Source of the DNA: DATBLE01 sp963764565
GTDB lineage: Bacteria > Actinomycetota > Thermoleophilia > Gaiellales > Gaiellaceae
DNA length: 64,000 nt
Direction: 5' to 3'
Assembly: GCA_963764565.1 (NCBI GenBank)
Contig: CAVXTD010000029.1
Coordinates: forward strand, 8,673 to 72,672
How positions within the stretch are numbered: the first letter of the stretch is position 1; each line of letters begins with the position of its first letter. The notes below the pieces were generated by a model, which saw only the letters and a list, made by a program, of their open reading frames with translations, had not been told where the DNA came from and did not search any database. Below are positions 1 to 8,174 of the stretch, one piece after another. A program made the position numbers and the translations under genes.

Positions 1-585
1 GACGATCCCCGGCGGGCACGGCTTGCCGCCCGCGCCGACGATCGACTCGAGCACGAACTGCTTGATCCCCTTCACGCCGTCCGCGGGAACGCACATCTTC
101 AGAAAGCTCATGTTCTCGGAGCCGGAGCCCTTCGGGACGCACTTGACGTCGAGGCCGTCCCAGTCGGCGATGAACTCCCAGTGCACGATCGGGAGCCGGT
201 GGCCGATGTTCGGCCCGGTGTTCTCGCGGGTGATCGTGTGCACGGCGTTCGAGCGCAGCGGGTGCTCGACAGTCGCCCGCGCGGTGCCCGCCTTCAGCGC
301 CTCGTAGATGCGCGCGGGGTGGAGCGGGAAGCCCTCGCCGACGCGGCAGCTGTAGACGGCGATGCCGGTGTCCTGGCAGACGAGGTTCTTCTCGCCGTCG
401 GCGACCTGGACGTTCTTGAGGATGGTCTGGAGAACGCGCTGCCCCGGGACCGAGGTCTCCCGCCGGGCGGCGTCGGCGAGCGCGTCGCGGAGATCCTGGG
501 GGATGTCCTTCAGCGCCCAGACGTACAGGTGCGCGGCCGCGTCCTCGACGGCGCCGTAGAGGTCGGTCTCGATTGCGGTGGTCAG
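1..585 (-). CDS. Class I fumarate hydratase/tartrate dehydratase alpha subunit (cut by window edge)
   Basis: Alpha half of a two-subunit 4Fe-4S hydro-lyase that interconverts fumarate and malate (or dehydrates tartrate). The 195 visible codons run off the left edge; family members have about 280-300 residues, so the C-terminus is missing. NLVCQDTG carries the cluster-ligand cysteine and is followed by a conserved NIGHRLPIVHWEF block. An AGGAG lies just upstream of a CTG at 585 that overlaps the TGA of the flavoprotein gene. No ATG, GTG or TTG occurs in frame near it, so the start is probably CTG or is obscured by a sequence error. The neighbouring fumarate reductase-like gene favours a fumarate role over a tartrate role (inference). 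Confidence 0.85.
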   Translation of the reverse strand, partial: MTTAIETDLYGAVEDAAAHLYVWALKDIPQDLRDALADAARRETSVPGQRVLQTILKNVQVADGEKNLVCQDTGIAVYSCRVGEGFPLHPARIYEALKAGTARATVEHPLRSNAVHTITRENTGPNIGHRLPIVHWEFIADWDGLDVKCVPKGSGSENMSFLKMCVPADGVKGIKQFVLESIVGAGGKPCPPGIV

Positions 586-1776
586 CTCAGGCTCCTTTCG
601 GCTGCGGCCTTCCCGGCGCGGCGTCCGAAGACACACACATTCCAGCAGCGAGTTCCCCATCATCCGGTTGCGGCCGTGCGTGCCGCCGGCGATCTCGCCG
701 CACGCAAACAGACCCTCGAGCGTCGTCTCCGAGTCGGTGTCGATCACAAGGCCGCCGTTCTGGTAATGAAGGACAGGGTAGGTGTAGATCGGCTCGGCCA
801 AGGGGTCGATTCCGGCCGCCCGGTATCTCCGCAGCATGTACGGGAGCGAGACCTCCGCATCGGCCTCGGGGATCCGCGTCGTGTCGAGCAGGACGGCCGG
901 GCGGCCGTCGGGTGTCTCGACGCCGTTGCCCTTCTCCACCTCGTCGACGATCGCCTGCGAGACGGCGTCGCGCGGGCCGAGTGAGTCGGTGAACTCCTCA
1001 CCGTGCGCGTTCAGCAGCACGGCGCCGTACGCGCGGGTCGTCTCCGGGATCGAGTACCCCTGCATGTTCGGCGGCCACGCGCCGCCGTTCGGGTGGTACT
1101 GGAGCGCGTCGAGGTCGCGGGCTTCGGCGCCGAGGTCGATCGCCAGCTGCGTCACCTCGCCGGTCGCGCCCGGGTGGTTGGTCGAGAGCTCGCCGCGCTC
1201 TTCGGCGACGCGGTAGCATCGCCCGCCCGCAGCCAGCACCACGGCGCCCGCCTCGACCACGTGCTCGCCGACGCGCGCGCGCCAGCCGTTCTCGACCGGC
1301 TCGAGGCTCGCCAGCGGGCTCTTCGCGAACGTCGCGCCGCCGCCGGCCTCCCAGGCCTCGCGCAGCCCCGTGGTGATCGCATGGCCGGTCCGGTCGCCGA
1401 CCTGGAGCAGACGCTTGCGGCTCGCGCCGCCGCAGCGGGCCAGCCGGTAGCCGCCGTTGTCGCGGGTGAACTGGACGCCGAGCTCCTCGAGCCAGTGGAT
1501 TGCGCTCTGTGCGTCGCCCGTGAGCACCTCGACGAGCTTCATGTCCGCGGTCTCGTGCGAGCTCTTCCAGACGTCCTCGGCGTGCAGCGCGGGCGAATCG
1601 TCGTCGCCGAAGGATGCCTGGATGCCGCCCTGGGCCTTGGCCGAGTTGCACGACTGGAGTGAGCCCTTCGTCGCCAGGGCGACCCGGGCGCCGGCTCGTT
1701 CGGCTGAGACGGCTGCGGCGAGCCCGGAGGCGCCGCTGCCGATCACGAGCACGTCGAACGCAAGCGGCGCGGCCAC
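582..1776 (-). CDS. FAD-dependent fumarate reductase/succinate dehydrogenase/L-aspartate oxidase family flavoprotein (one frameshift)
   Basis: Soluble flavoprotein of about 398 residues, probably acting on fumarate/succinate or aspartate. The N-terminal dinucleotide fold is VLVIGSGASGLAAA, followed by the family's SCNSAKAQGGIQ block. Mid-protein LQYHPNGG and near the end GGTHGRNRMMGNSLLE are FAD/substrate signatures. GTG at 1776 is the first good start. After NSLLEC the frame breaks in an AC dinucleotide run (about 630-639); a one-base shift restores VFGRRAGKAAAERSLS and a TGA overlapping the fumarase gene. At about 400 residues it is shorter than SdhA (about 570-600) and lacks its C-terminal extension. 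L-aspartate oxidase is possible, but no other NAD biosynthesis gene is nearby. Confidence 0.75.
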
Positions 1777-1807
1777 CGCGCGAGCATAGCAGAACTAATG
1801 TCTCGAA

Positions 1808-2665
1808 TTAGATAAGAAAATAGATCGACGCGGCCAGCCCGGCGAGGAAGCAGTAGACCGCGAACGGCGTCAGCCGGTTCGTGTGGAAGAAGCGCATCAG
1901 GAATCGCACCGCGAGGTACGCGGTCGCCGCCGAGCAGATCGCGCCGACGAGGGTCTGTCCGCGCACGCCGTTGCCGGTGCTGCCGAACAGATCTGGAAGC
2001 TTGAGTGCTGCGGCGGCACCGATGATCGGCGTTGCGAGCAGGAACGCGAATCGAGCCGCGTCCTCGTTCGAGAGACCGGCCAGCAGGCCGCCGCCCATCG
2101 TCGCACCCGAGCGTGAGAAGCCCGGGATGAGTGCCAGCGCCTGCACCGAGCCGACGCCGAACGAGCTTCTCCAGCCGACGCGCTCGGCGATCCGATCGTC
2201 GGGATCGCCCTTCTCCTGCGCGGGCGCCCGCCGCCGCAGCAACTCGGCGCCGTAGAGGAGAAAACCGTTCAACAGCAGGAACAACGAAGCCGACTGGGCG
2301 GAGGTGAAGACGGAGCGGAGCTTGTGCTCGAGCAGCAGCCCGAGGATCCCTGCGGGGATCGTTCCGACGACGAGCAGCCAGGCGAGCTTCGCGTCCTTGT
2401 CGTCCGGCGCGATCTGCCGGTCGCGCAAGCTGCGCCCGAAGCCCTTCACGATCCGCACCCAGTCCCGCCAGAAGAATCCGAGCAGGACAAGTGCGGTCGC
2501 GAAGTGGGTGCCGACCAGGAAGGTGATGAAGAAGTTGTCGTTCTGCTTGATGTTCCAGCCGAGCAGCTTCGCGACGATCACGCTGTGCCCGAGGCTCGAG
2601 ATCGGGAACAGCTCCGAGAAGCCCTGGAGGAGGCCCAGGACGATCGCCTGCCAGTAGGAGATCAC
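1808..2665 (-). CDS. uppP: Undecaprenyl-diphosphatase (UppP/BacA)
   Basis: Integral membrane phosphatase that recycles undecaprenyl pyrophosphate to the monophosphate carrier for peptidoglycan and surface polysaccharide synthesis. 285 residues, the usual length, with about seven or eight hydrophobic segments. The N-terminal block GLLQGFSELFPISSLGHS and the second block ALIPGFSRSGATMGGG are the paired catalytic regions (Glu and Ser/Arg motifs). The GTG start at 2665 overlaps the TGA of the small membrane gene upstream (GTGA), implying translational coupling. No frameshift. Confidence 0.93.
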   Translation of the reverse strand: MISYWQAIVLGLLQGFSELFPISSLGHSVIVAKLLGWNIKQNDNFFITFLVGTHFATALVLLGFFWRDWVRIVKGFGRSLRDRQIAPDDKDAKLAWLLVVGTIPAGILGLLLEHKLRSVFTSAQSASLFLLLNGFLLYGAELLRRRAPAQEKGDPDDRIAERVGWRSSFGVGSVQALALIPGFSRSGATMGGGLLAGLSNEDAARFAFLLATPIIGAAAALKLPDLFGSTGNGVRGQTLVGAICSAATAYLAVRFLMRFFHTNRLTPFAVYCFLAGLAASIYFLI

Positions 2666-2898
2666 GCGCTGCGCGACGTGCGCGGGCCGGACTGGAACCA
2701 GGCGAAGGCGAGAACGGCGAGCCCGACGACGAGCGCGGCGACCCCGTGCTTGACGTGGTGGTGCGCGGAGCCCTTGGCGTGGCCGGGGAAGAAGCCGGGC
2801 AGGGAGTGGGCCGGCTCGATCCAGTAGATCGCGGCGACGACGATCAGCGCGACGCCGATCACGACGGCGGCGGCGGTCAGCAAACGGTTGTTCGGCAT
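2662..2898 (-). CDS. Small two-helix membrane protein upstream of uppP
   Basis: 78-residue protein with two hydrophobic stretches (about residues 6-26 and 50-67) separated by a histidine-rich loop (GHAKGSAHHHVKHG). A strong GAGGAG ribosome-binding site precedes the ATG at 2898, and the stop overlaps the uppP start, so the two are probably one transcript. I do not recognise a named family. The histidine cluster could bind metal or be a simple topogenic loop; nothing in the sequence decides this. Confidence 0.7.
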   Translation of the reverse strand: MPNNRLLTAAAVVIGVALIVVAAIYWIEPAHSLPGFFPGHAKGSAHHHVKHGVAALVVGLAVLAFAWFQSGPRTSRSA

Positions 2899-2948
2899 CG
2901 GTTGACTCCTCCTCGGTTGGCCCGCCGCGCGGACGATACCTAGACCGG

Positions 2949-3872
2949 CTACCAGATCGACCGGTACAGCCCGGCGACCTCGGCCGCGCTCGCGGGGCGC
3001 GGGTTCGCCTGGGCGCCCGGGCGCGAGGCGGCTGCGGCACCGAGGTCGTCCAGGTCGGCCTCCGGGATGCCGAAGTCGCGCAGCCGATCGAAGCCGGCGA
3101 GCCGCGCGAGCTCCTCGACCCGCTCGACCGGGACGGCGGTCATCGCCTGCGGGGCGACCCCGGCGTTGAAGCGCATCGCGGGCGGCAGGCAGATCGCGTT
3201 CATCGCGCCGTGCGGCAGTCCGTAGCGGCCGCCGGCGGCCTGGGCCATGGCGTGCGCGAGGTAGAGGCCGTGCTTCGCCAGCGCCTGCCCGGCGTCGCTC
3301 GCGGCCTCGAGCAGGCCTCGTCTCGCCTCCAGGTCGCGGCCGTTCTCGAGCACACGCGGCAGCCACCGGTCGATCCCGGCCGCGCCTCGGCGCGCCTCCT
3401 CCAGCTCACCGGGGTAGAGCGCCTCGACGCAGTGGGCGAGCGCGTTCAGCGCCGTTCCCCCGCTCTCGGCGCGCGGCAGGTCGAACGTGAGCTCGGCGTC
3501 GTAGACGATGCCGGCAGGGCGCGCGCCCGACCCGCCGCCGACCTGCCGCCGATCGGGCGAGCGCACGCCGAAGAATCCCGTCCACTCCGCCCCCGAGTAC
3601 GTGGTCGGAACGGAGACGAGCGGAAGGCTCGACGCGGCGGACGCCGCCTTGGCGGTGTCGATCGCGCTCCCGCCGCCGACCGCGAGAATCCCGTCGACGT
3701 CGGGCGGAACGACGATCCGGTCCGACGGGATCTCCGACCAGCGTGAGGCGGCCGGGATCGCGAGCGCGTCCCAGCGCGGGCCGGCGACGAGCAGCGGCCG
3801 ATCGACGCCCACGTCCGAGAGGACGCCGGGAAGCTCTTCGAGGCCCCAGCGGACTAGCACGGGGAAACCCAT
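2949..3872 (-). CDS. Iron-containing alcohol dehydrogenase-fold protein, maleylacetate reductase-like
   Basis: NAD(P)-dependent oxidoreductase of the group III (iron) alcohol dehydrogenase fold. Visible: ILAVGGGSAIDTAKA (nucleotide-binding GGGS), SVPTTYSGAEWT, LNALAHCVEALY, and a metal/active-site region with KHGLYLAHAMAQ and YGLPHGAMNAICLP supplying the histidines. These blocks resemble maleylacetate reductase, which reduces maleylacetate to 3-oxoadipate in aromatic ring breakdown. At 307 residues it is somewhat short (usual about 350). The start is ATG at 3872. No other aromatic-degradation gene is adjacent, so the substrate is uncertain. Confidence 0.7.
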   Translation of the reverse strand: MGFPVLVRWGLEELPGVLSDVGVDRPLLVAGPRWDALAIPAASRWSEIPSDRIVVPPDVDGILAVGGGSAIDTAKAASAASSLPLVSVPTTYSGAEWTGFFGVRSPDRRQVGGGSGARPAGIVYDAELTFDLPRAESGGTALNALAHCVEALYPGELEEARRGAAGIDRWLPRVLENGRDLEARRGLLEAASDAGQALAKHGLYLAHAMAQAAGGRYGLPHGAMNAICLPPAMRFNAGVAPQAMTAVPVERVEELARLAGFDRLRDFGIPEADLDDLGAAAASRPGAQANPRPASAAEVAGLYRSIW

Positions 3873-3931
3873 GGTTCCCCCGTGTCCCCCCTCCTTCCCC
3901 GCATCGACCTTAGAACCGACGGAAGCCTCTC

Positions 3932-3948
3932 GCCGGGCAAAGCCCGGC
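3932..3948. terminator. Short GC hairpin between LysR gene and dehydrogenase gene
   Basis: Perfect inverted repeat GCCGGGC-AAA-GCCCGGC in the 137-bp gap between the LysR stop and the dehydrogenase start. It could end the LysR transcript, but there is no T tract. The surrounding bases (CTCCGGCGGCCGACGG) resemble pieces of the dispersed GC-rich repeat near 45.4 kb, so it may be repeat debris. Confidence 0.35.
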
Positions 3949-4009
3949 TCCGGCGGCCGACGGCAACGACAGGCCGATCAAGGAGCAACGCCACGGTCCG
4001 GGCGGAAGG

Positions 4010-4900
4010 CTAACTCAGCCGCTCCCGCGCAAATGCGACGAAGGCCTGCGCCGCGCTCGAGCCTGCGCGACCTGCGGCGCGGACGATCGAGATCTCGCGG
4101 GCGAGATCGAGCCCGCGGACGCGCGCCTCGGCGAGCGTGCCCGCGGCGAGCTCGCTCTCGACAGCCCGGCGGGAGATGAAGGCGACCCCGAAGCCGCCCT
4201 GGACGGCGCTCCGCACCGACTCCTGGAGCCCGAGCTCGAGCGGCACCTCGAGGTCGCGCAGCTTGCGCCCGCTCTTGCGCAGCTCGTCCTCGACCATCTG
4301 GCGGACGCCCGCGCCCTGCTGCATCAGGATCAGCGGCCCCTCCCGAAGCCGGTCGAGCTCGACGGTGCGGCCGGCGAACGGATGGCCCGGCGGGCAGGCG
4401 AGGATCACCTCGTCGCGGAAGAACGGCTCGAAGGCGACCGAGCGGTGGCGGCGGGCGGCGCCGACGATCCCGAGCTCGAGCCGCCGGTCGGCGACGAGCT
4501 CGACGACCGACTGGGTGTCGGAGACGTTCAGTTCGACGCGCAGATCGGGGTTGTCGCGCTGGAATTCGCAGAGCAGGAGCGGCAGCACGATCGCTGCCGG
4601 CCCGGTCGACGCCCCGATCTCGAACGTCCCGTGGAGCGGCGCGTCGGCTTCGGTGAGCTCGTCGAGCAGCTGCTCCTCGAGTACCAGCATGCGCTGAGCT
4701 CCGCGATAGAGGCGGAGCCCTGCCTCGGTCGGCTCGACGCGCCGCCCGGAGCGGTCGAGCAGCTGCTGCCCGAGCCGCTGCTCGAGCGCGCGCACTTGCT
4801 GGCTGACAGCAGGCTGCGTCACGCCGAGCCTCGCCGCAGCGTCGGAGAAGCTCCGGCGCTCGACGACCTCGCAGAACGCTGCCAGCTGGCGTGTATCCAT
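4010..4900 (-). CDS. LysR-family transcriptional regulator
   Basis: 296-residue LysR regulator. Residues 1-60 form the winged helix-turn-helix (FSDAAARLGVTQPAVSQQVRALE); from about residue 90 on is the periplasmic-binding-fold effector domain (FEIGASTGPAAIVLPLLLCEF). The start ATG at 4900 lies inside a perfect palindrome (4899-4917) that fits a LysR T-N11-A type site, suggesting autoregulation and control of the divergent small gene at 4970. It could also regulate the dehydrogenase downstream on the same strand. The effector is unknown. Confidence 0.9.
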   Translation of the reverse strand: MDTRQLAAFCEVVERRSFSDAAARLGVTQPAVSQQVRALEQRLGQQLLDRSGRRVEPTEAGLRLYRGAQRMLVLEEQLLDELTEADAPLHGTFEIGASTGPAAIVLPLLLCEFQRDNPDLRVELNVSDTQSVVELVADRRLELGIVGAARRHRSVAFEPFFRDEVILACPPGHPFAGRTVELDRLREGPLILMQQGAGVRQMVEDELRKSGRKLRDLEVPLELGLQESVRSAVQGGFGVAFISRRAVESELAAGTLAEARVRGLDLAREISIVRAAGRAGSSAAQAFVAFARERLS

Positions 4901-4917
4901 ATAAGGCGATCTTATAT
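4899..4917. promoter_or_regulatory. Perfect 7-bp-arm palindrome at the lysR start (candidate operator)
   Basis: ATATAAG-GCGAT-CTTATAT, an AT-rich perfect inverted repeat in otherwise GC-rich DNA, overlapping the LysR start codon and lying 53 bp upstream of the divergent ATG at 4970. Spacing and symmetry fit a LysR-type binding site (inference). It could also provide a promoter -10-like element for either gene. Confidence 0.55.
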
Positions 4918-4969
4918 CGTGACATTTTTGTCGCGATCACGGCCTTCTGAGGTACCTACACTTCGAGCG

Positions 4970-5176
4970 ATGCCCGAATCTCTGCAAGAGGCAATCGAGG
5001 CGGAGAGGCAACTCGCCGCACACTTGCCCGACTTCGTGGGGGAGTGGGTCGCGGTTCGCCATCACCAAGTCGTCGCGCATGCTGAGACGCCGGCCCAGCT
5101 CTTGGAGACTGTCGACCGGGACGAGGTCGCGGTTTTCCAGGTGCGCACGGAGCCGGACGCTGTCTGGATCCTCTAG
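4970..5176 (+). CDS. DUF5678-like small protein
   Basis: 68 residues: a charged N-terminal helix, then a compact beta-rich core GEWVAVRHHQVVAHAETP...EVAVFQV ending in VWIL. The pattern (W-V-A-V, then V-V-A-H) resembles DUF5678, small proteins often encoded just before a retropepsin-like aspartic protease. Fitting that, a protease C-terminal remnant follows immediately. The ATG at 4970 follows the divergent LysR gene. Function unknown. Confidence 0.55.
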   Translation: MPESLQEAIEAERQLAAHLPDFVGEWVAVRHHQVVAHAETPAQLLETVDRDEVAVFQVRTEPDAVWIL

Positions 5177-5186
5177 ACAGCTGCGG

Positions 5187-5327
5187 CTTCGCGTGTCCGC
5201 GGCCTTCAACGCTCACCTCCCGATCGCCTTGCTCGGACGGCACGATTTCTTCGGTCAGTTCCGGCGAGTGTCGTTCGACGAGCGCGGCGAGCGCTTCGAG
5301 CTGGACCCGCATCGATGGGAGGAATGA
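5187..5327 (+). pseudogene. C-terminal remnant of a retropepsin-like aspartyl protease
   Basis: The frame ending in TGA at 5325-5327 encodes FNAHLPIALLGRHDFFGQF, then a FDERGERFEL tail. This matches the C-terminal LLGR-x-DFF...F-x-L end of bacterial retropepsin-like proteases that usually follow DUF5678 genes. The catalytic DTG segment and everything N-terminal are absent: the DUF5678-like gene stops only about 10 bases before the remnant. Likely an internal deletion; an independent short protein is less likely. Confidence 0.5.
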
Positions 5328-5332
5328 ACCCG

Positions 5333-6355
5333 ATGCGCGTCTGGGTCGACCTGACCAACTCGCCTCACGTGCTCGTCTTCCGGCCGCTGATCCGGCTGCT
5401 GCGGGAGCGCGGCGCCGAGGTGGAGGTGACTGCGCGCGAGTACGCGCAGACGATGCAGTTGCTCGAGCTGCACGGGATCGACGCCGAGCCGATCGGGCAT
5501 CACGGGGGACGCTCGTCGTTCGGCAAGGCTCGCGTCGAGCTGTCACGTCTCGGTCTGCTTCGCCGCTGGGCGCGCGGGAGGCATTTCGACCTCGCGCTCG
5601 CCCACGGCTCGCACGATCTGACCCTGACCGCGCGGTCGCTCGGGATCCCGAGCGCGACCACCTTCGACTACGAGTTCGCCTGGCTCCAGCACCAGCTCGG
5701 CTGCCGCGCGGCGCGGCGGGTCGTCGTCCCGGAGGCGATCCCGGCCGAGCGGCTCGCCCGCTACGGCGCGAAGCCGCCGAAGCTTCGCCGCTATCCCGGC
5801 CTGAAGGAGGAGTACTACCTCTCCGACTTCGAGCCCGACCCGGCCGTGCCGGGGCAACTCGGGGTCGACCCGTCGCGCCGGCTCGTCGTCGTCCGGACGC
5901 CGCCGGAGGTCTCGCTCTACCACCGCCACGGCAACCCGCTCTTCCTCGACGTGCTCGACCGGCTCGGCCGCGACGAGCGCGTCCACGCCGTCGTCCTCCC
6001 GCGCACCGACGAGCAGCGCGAGCGGATTCGCGCGCTTGGGCTCCCGTCGCTGCTCGTTCCCGACGCCGCCGTGGACGCGCAGAGCCTGATCGCTGCCGCC
6101 GCTGCGGTCGTCTCCGCCGGCGGGACGATGAATCGGGAAGCGGTCGCACTCGGCGTCCCCGTGTTCACGACGTTCGCCGGCCGGCTCGGAGCGGTCGACG
6201 AGGACCTGATCCGGACCGGCCGCCTGCGACGGCTCCGAGCCGCGTCGGATCTCGACCTCCAGGCAGTGTCTGACACTCCTGGCGGAGTGTCAGACACTCG
6301 GGTGCGCCGCGACCCGAACGTCCTGCTCGACCTACTGCTCGGCGAGCACCGCTAG
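5333..6355 (+). CDS. DUF354 family protein (GT-B/UDP-sugar epimerase-like fold)
   Basis: About 340 residues. Starts MRVWVDLTNSPHVLVFRPLI, the typical DUF354 opening, followed by AREYAQTMQLLELHG. Later HGSHDLTLTARSLGIPS and a C-terminal VSAGGTMNREAVALGVP nucleotide-sugar-like loop indicate a two-domain glycosyltransferase-B-type fold. ATG at 5333 is preferred because GGGAGGA lies 9 bases upstream; the ATG at 5324 is too close to it. A perfect 34-bp palindrome is inserted in frame near the C-terminus (encoding VSDTPGGVSDT). The gene overlaps uvrD2 tail to tail by 24 bp. The enzymatic role of the family is not established. Confidence 0.8.
   Translation: MRVWVDLTNSPHVLVFRPLIRLLRERGAEVEVTAREYAQTMQLLELHGIDAEPIGHHGGRSSFGKARVELSRLGLLRRWARGRHFDLALAHGSHDLTLTARSLGIPSATTFDYEFAWLQHQLGCRAARRVVVPEAIPAERLARYGAKPPKLRRYPGLKEEYYLSDFEPDPAVPGQLGVDPSRRLVVVRTPPEVSLYHRHGNPLFLDVLDRLGRDERVHAVVLPRTDEQRERIRALGLPSLLVPDAAVDAQSLIAAAAAVVSAGGTMNREAVALGVPVFTTFAGRLGAVDEDLIRTGRLRRLRAASDLDLQAVSDTPGGVSDTRVRRDPNVLLDLLLGEHR
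6265..6298. repeat. Palindromic dispersed repeat inside the DUF354 gene
   Basis: Two 14-bp arms, AGTGTCTGACACTC and its exact reverse complement, separated by CTGGCG. Each arm is itself nearly palindromic (AGTGTC-n-GACACT). It reads through in frame as VSDTPGGVSDT near the end of the host protein. It belongs with the other short palindromes in this window (13.7, 46.4, 53.1, 53.3 and 58.9 kb). Confidence 0.85.
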
Positions 6356-8131
6356 AACCGCCTCGCCGTAGCGCTCGAGCTTCGCCGGGCCGACGCCTGG
6401 GATTGAGGCCAGCTCGGCGAGGCTCCGCGGCCGCCGTCCTGCGATCTCCTCGAGCGTCGCGTTGTTGAAGACGATGTACGCCGGCACGTCGTCACTGCGC
6501 GCCCGCTGTAGCCGCCACGCCTTCAGCGACTCGAACCCCTCAGGCGCCTCCGCGCGCGGCGGCTCTTTCGTGCCCAGCTCGGCCAGGAACCGGCTCGGCT
6601 TCTTCACCCACGTGATTGCCAGTCCCCGCTTTGCCCGCGTCATACCGACGTAGAACAGCCGCCGCTCCTCGCCGACATCCACCGCCGTCTTCGCGAGCTT
6701 CGAGGGCAGCTCCTTCTCCTCCAGCCGCGGCAGCAGGACGAGCTCGAACTCCAGCCCCTTGGCGCCGTGATACGTGATCAGGTGCACACCCCGCTGCGCC
6801 TCGCCGCCTTGGCCGAAGCGGCGCTCGAGCTCGCCGCGGAAGTCGGCGCCGGTTCCGCCGATCTCCCCGGCGAGCCGCACGAGGCGGGACAGGTCGTTCT
6901 GCCGCGTCTGCTCCCGCTCGCCGAGCTTGTCCGGCGGGTCGGGCAGCCAGCCTTGCTCGCGGGCGATTTGCGCTACCTGGTCGGCCGCCTCCGCGAACGG
7001 GTCGAGCAGCTTCAGCAGCCGCCTTGCGGCGTCGCGCGTCAGGAAAGCAGCGCCCTGCGACGCGATGCCCGCCTCGTGCAGCACCTCCTCGAAGTCGGCG
7101 AGCCGCGCGTGCGTCCGGCAGAGCAAGGCGATCTCCTCGAGCGGACAGCCGGCGGCGCGGATCCGCTCGACGAGGTACGCCGCCTCGGCCTCCGGCGTCG
7201 GGAACGGCCGCACCTCGGGCTCGGGCCCGTCCGGTAGCACCGCTCGCAGCACCTTCTCCGCGCCGCCGAGCTTCGGGACGAGCCGGTTCGCCAGCTCGAG
7301 CACCTGCGGGGTCGAGCGGTAGTTCTCCTCCAGCCTGATCACCGCCGCGTGCGGAAACCGAGCCGCCACGCCGAGCAGGTACTCCGGAGTCGCGCCCGTG
7401 AAGCCGTAGATCGACTGGTAGTCGTCACCGACCACGCACAGCTCGTCGCGGCCGCCGAGCCAGCAGTCGAGCAGCGTCTGCTGGAGCAGGTTGACGTCCT
7501 GGTACTCGTCGACCGTGAAGGCGACATAGCGCTCGCGGAACTCGGCAGCCGCGTGCTCGTCGGCGAACAGCTCGATCGTCCGCTCGAGCAGATCCTCGAA
7601 GTCCATCGCCCCCTGCTCACGCTTGCGCGCCTCGTAGCGCTCGTACACGCGCACCATCAGGTCGGGCGGGATCGGCGGGGCGTGGCCGTCGAGCGCCGAC
7701 ACATAGCGCTGCGGGATGATCCGCCGGTTGCGAGCCCACTCGATCTCGGTCGCAAGGTCGCCGGCGGGGCGGAACTTGAACGGCGCCGGCAGCGAGTTCG
7801 CGATCTGTCTGAGCATCAGCGCCTTGGAGGCGAGGATCTTCCCGACCGCCTCCGGCCTGAAGTAGCGGAGCTGGGCCAGCGCCGCCGAGTGAAAGGTGCT
7901 CGCGCGGATGCCCGTGACACCGAGCGTCTCCAGCCGGCCGCGCATCGCGCCGGCGGCCTTGTCGGTGAACGTGACCGCAAGGATCTGCGAGGGCCGGAAG
8001 GAACCCGAGGCGACCTGGTTCGCGATCCTGCGCGTGATCGTCGTCGTCTTTCCCGACCCCGCGCCCGCGAGGATGCACACGGGCCCGCGGACGGCCTCGA
8101 CCGCCCGGCGCTGCTCGGCGTTCAGCTCCAT
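6332..8131 (-). CDS. uvrD2: ATP-dependent DNA helicase UvrD2-like (SF1A with C-terminal HRDC)
   Basis: 599-residue 3'-5' superfamily 1 helicase for DNA repair or replication restart. Walker A is LAGAGSGKTTT near residue 20; Walker B is TVDEYQDVN near residue 210; then GDDYQSIYGFTGA, EENYRSTPQVLELA, ITYHGAKGLEFELV and VGMTRAKRGL (motifs III-VI). The last ~75 residues form an HRDC-type domain (VFNNATLEEIAG...IPGVGPAKLERYGEAVL), the feature that marks actinobacterial UvrD2. Shorter than mycobacterial UvrD2 (about 700) with a compact 2B region. ATG at 8131. Intact frame. Confidence 0.92.
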   Translation of the reverse strand: MELNAEQRRAVEAVRGPVCILAGAGSGKTTTITRRIANQVASGSFRPSQILAVTFTDKAAGAMRGRLETLGVTGIRASTFHSAALAQLRYFRPEAVGKILASKALMLRQIANSLPAPFKFRPAGDLATEIEWARNRRIIPQRYVSALDGHAPPIPPDLMVRVYERYEARKREQGAMDFEDLLERTIELFADEHAAAEFRERYVAFTVDEYQDVNLLQQTLLDCWLGGRDELCVVGDDYQSIYGFTGATPEYLLGVAARFPHAAVIRLEENYRSTPQVLELANRLVPKLGGAEKVLRAVLPDGPEPEVRPFPTPEAEAAYLVERIRAAGCPLEEIALLCRTHARLADFEEVLHEAGIASQGAAFLTRDAARRLLKLLDPFAEAADQVAQIAREQGWLPDPPDKLGEREQTRQNDLSRLVRLAGEIGGTGADFRGELERRFGQGGEAQRGVHLITYHGAKGLEFELVLLPRLEEKELPSKLAKTAVDVGEERRLFYVGMTRAKRGLAITWVKKPSRFLAELGTKEPPRAEAPEGFESLKAWRLQRARSDDVPAYIVFNNATLEEIAGRRPRSLAELASIPGVGPAKLERYGEAVLAVLAEQ

Positions 8132-8174
8132 GACCCCACCCGCCCATCCTAGGGACGGGACCGACCGGCGCCTG

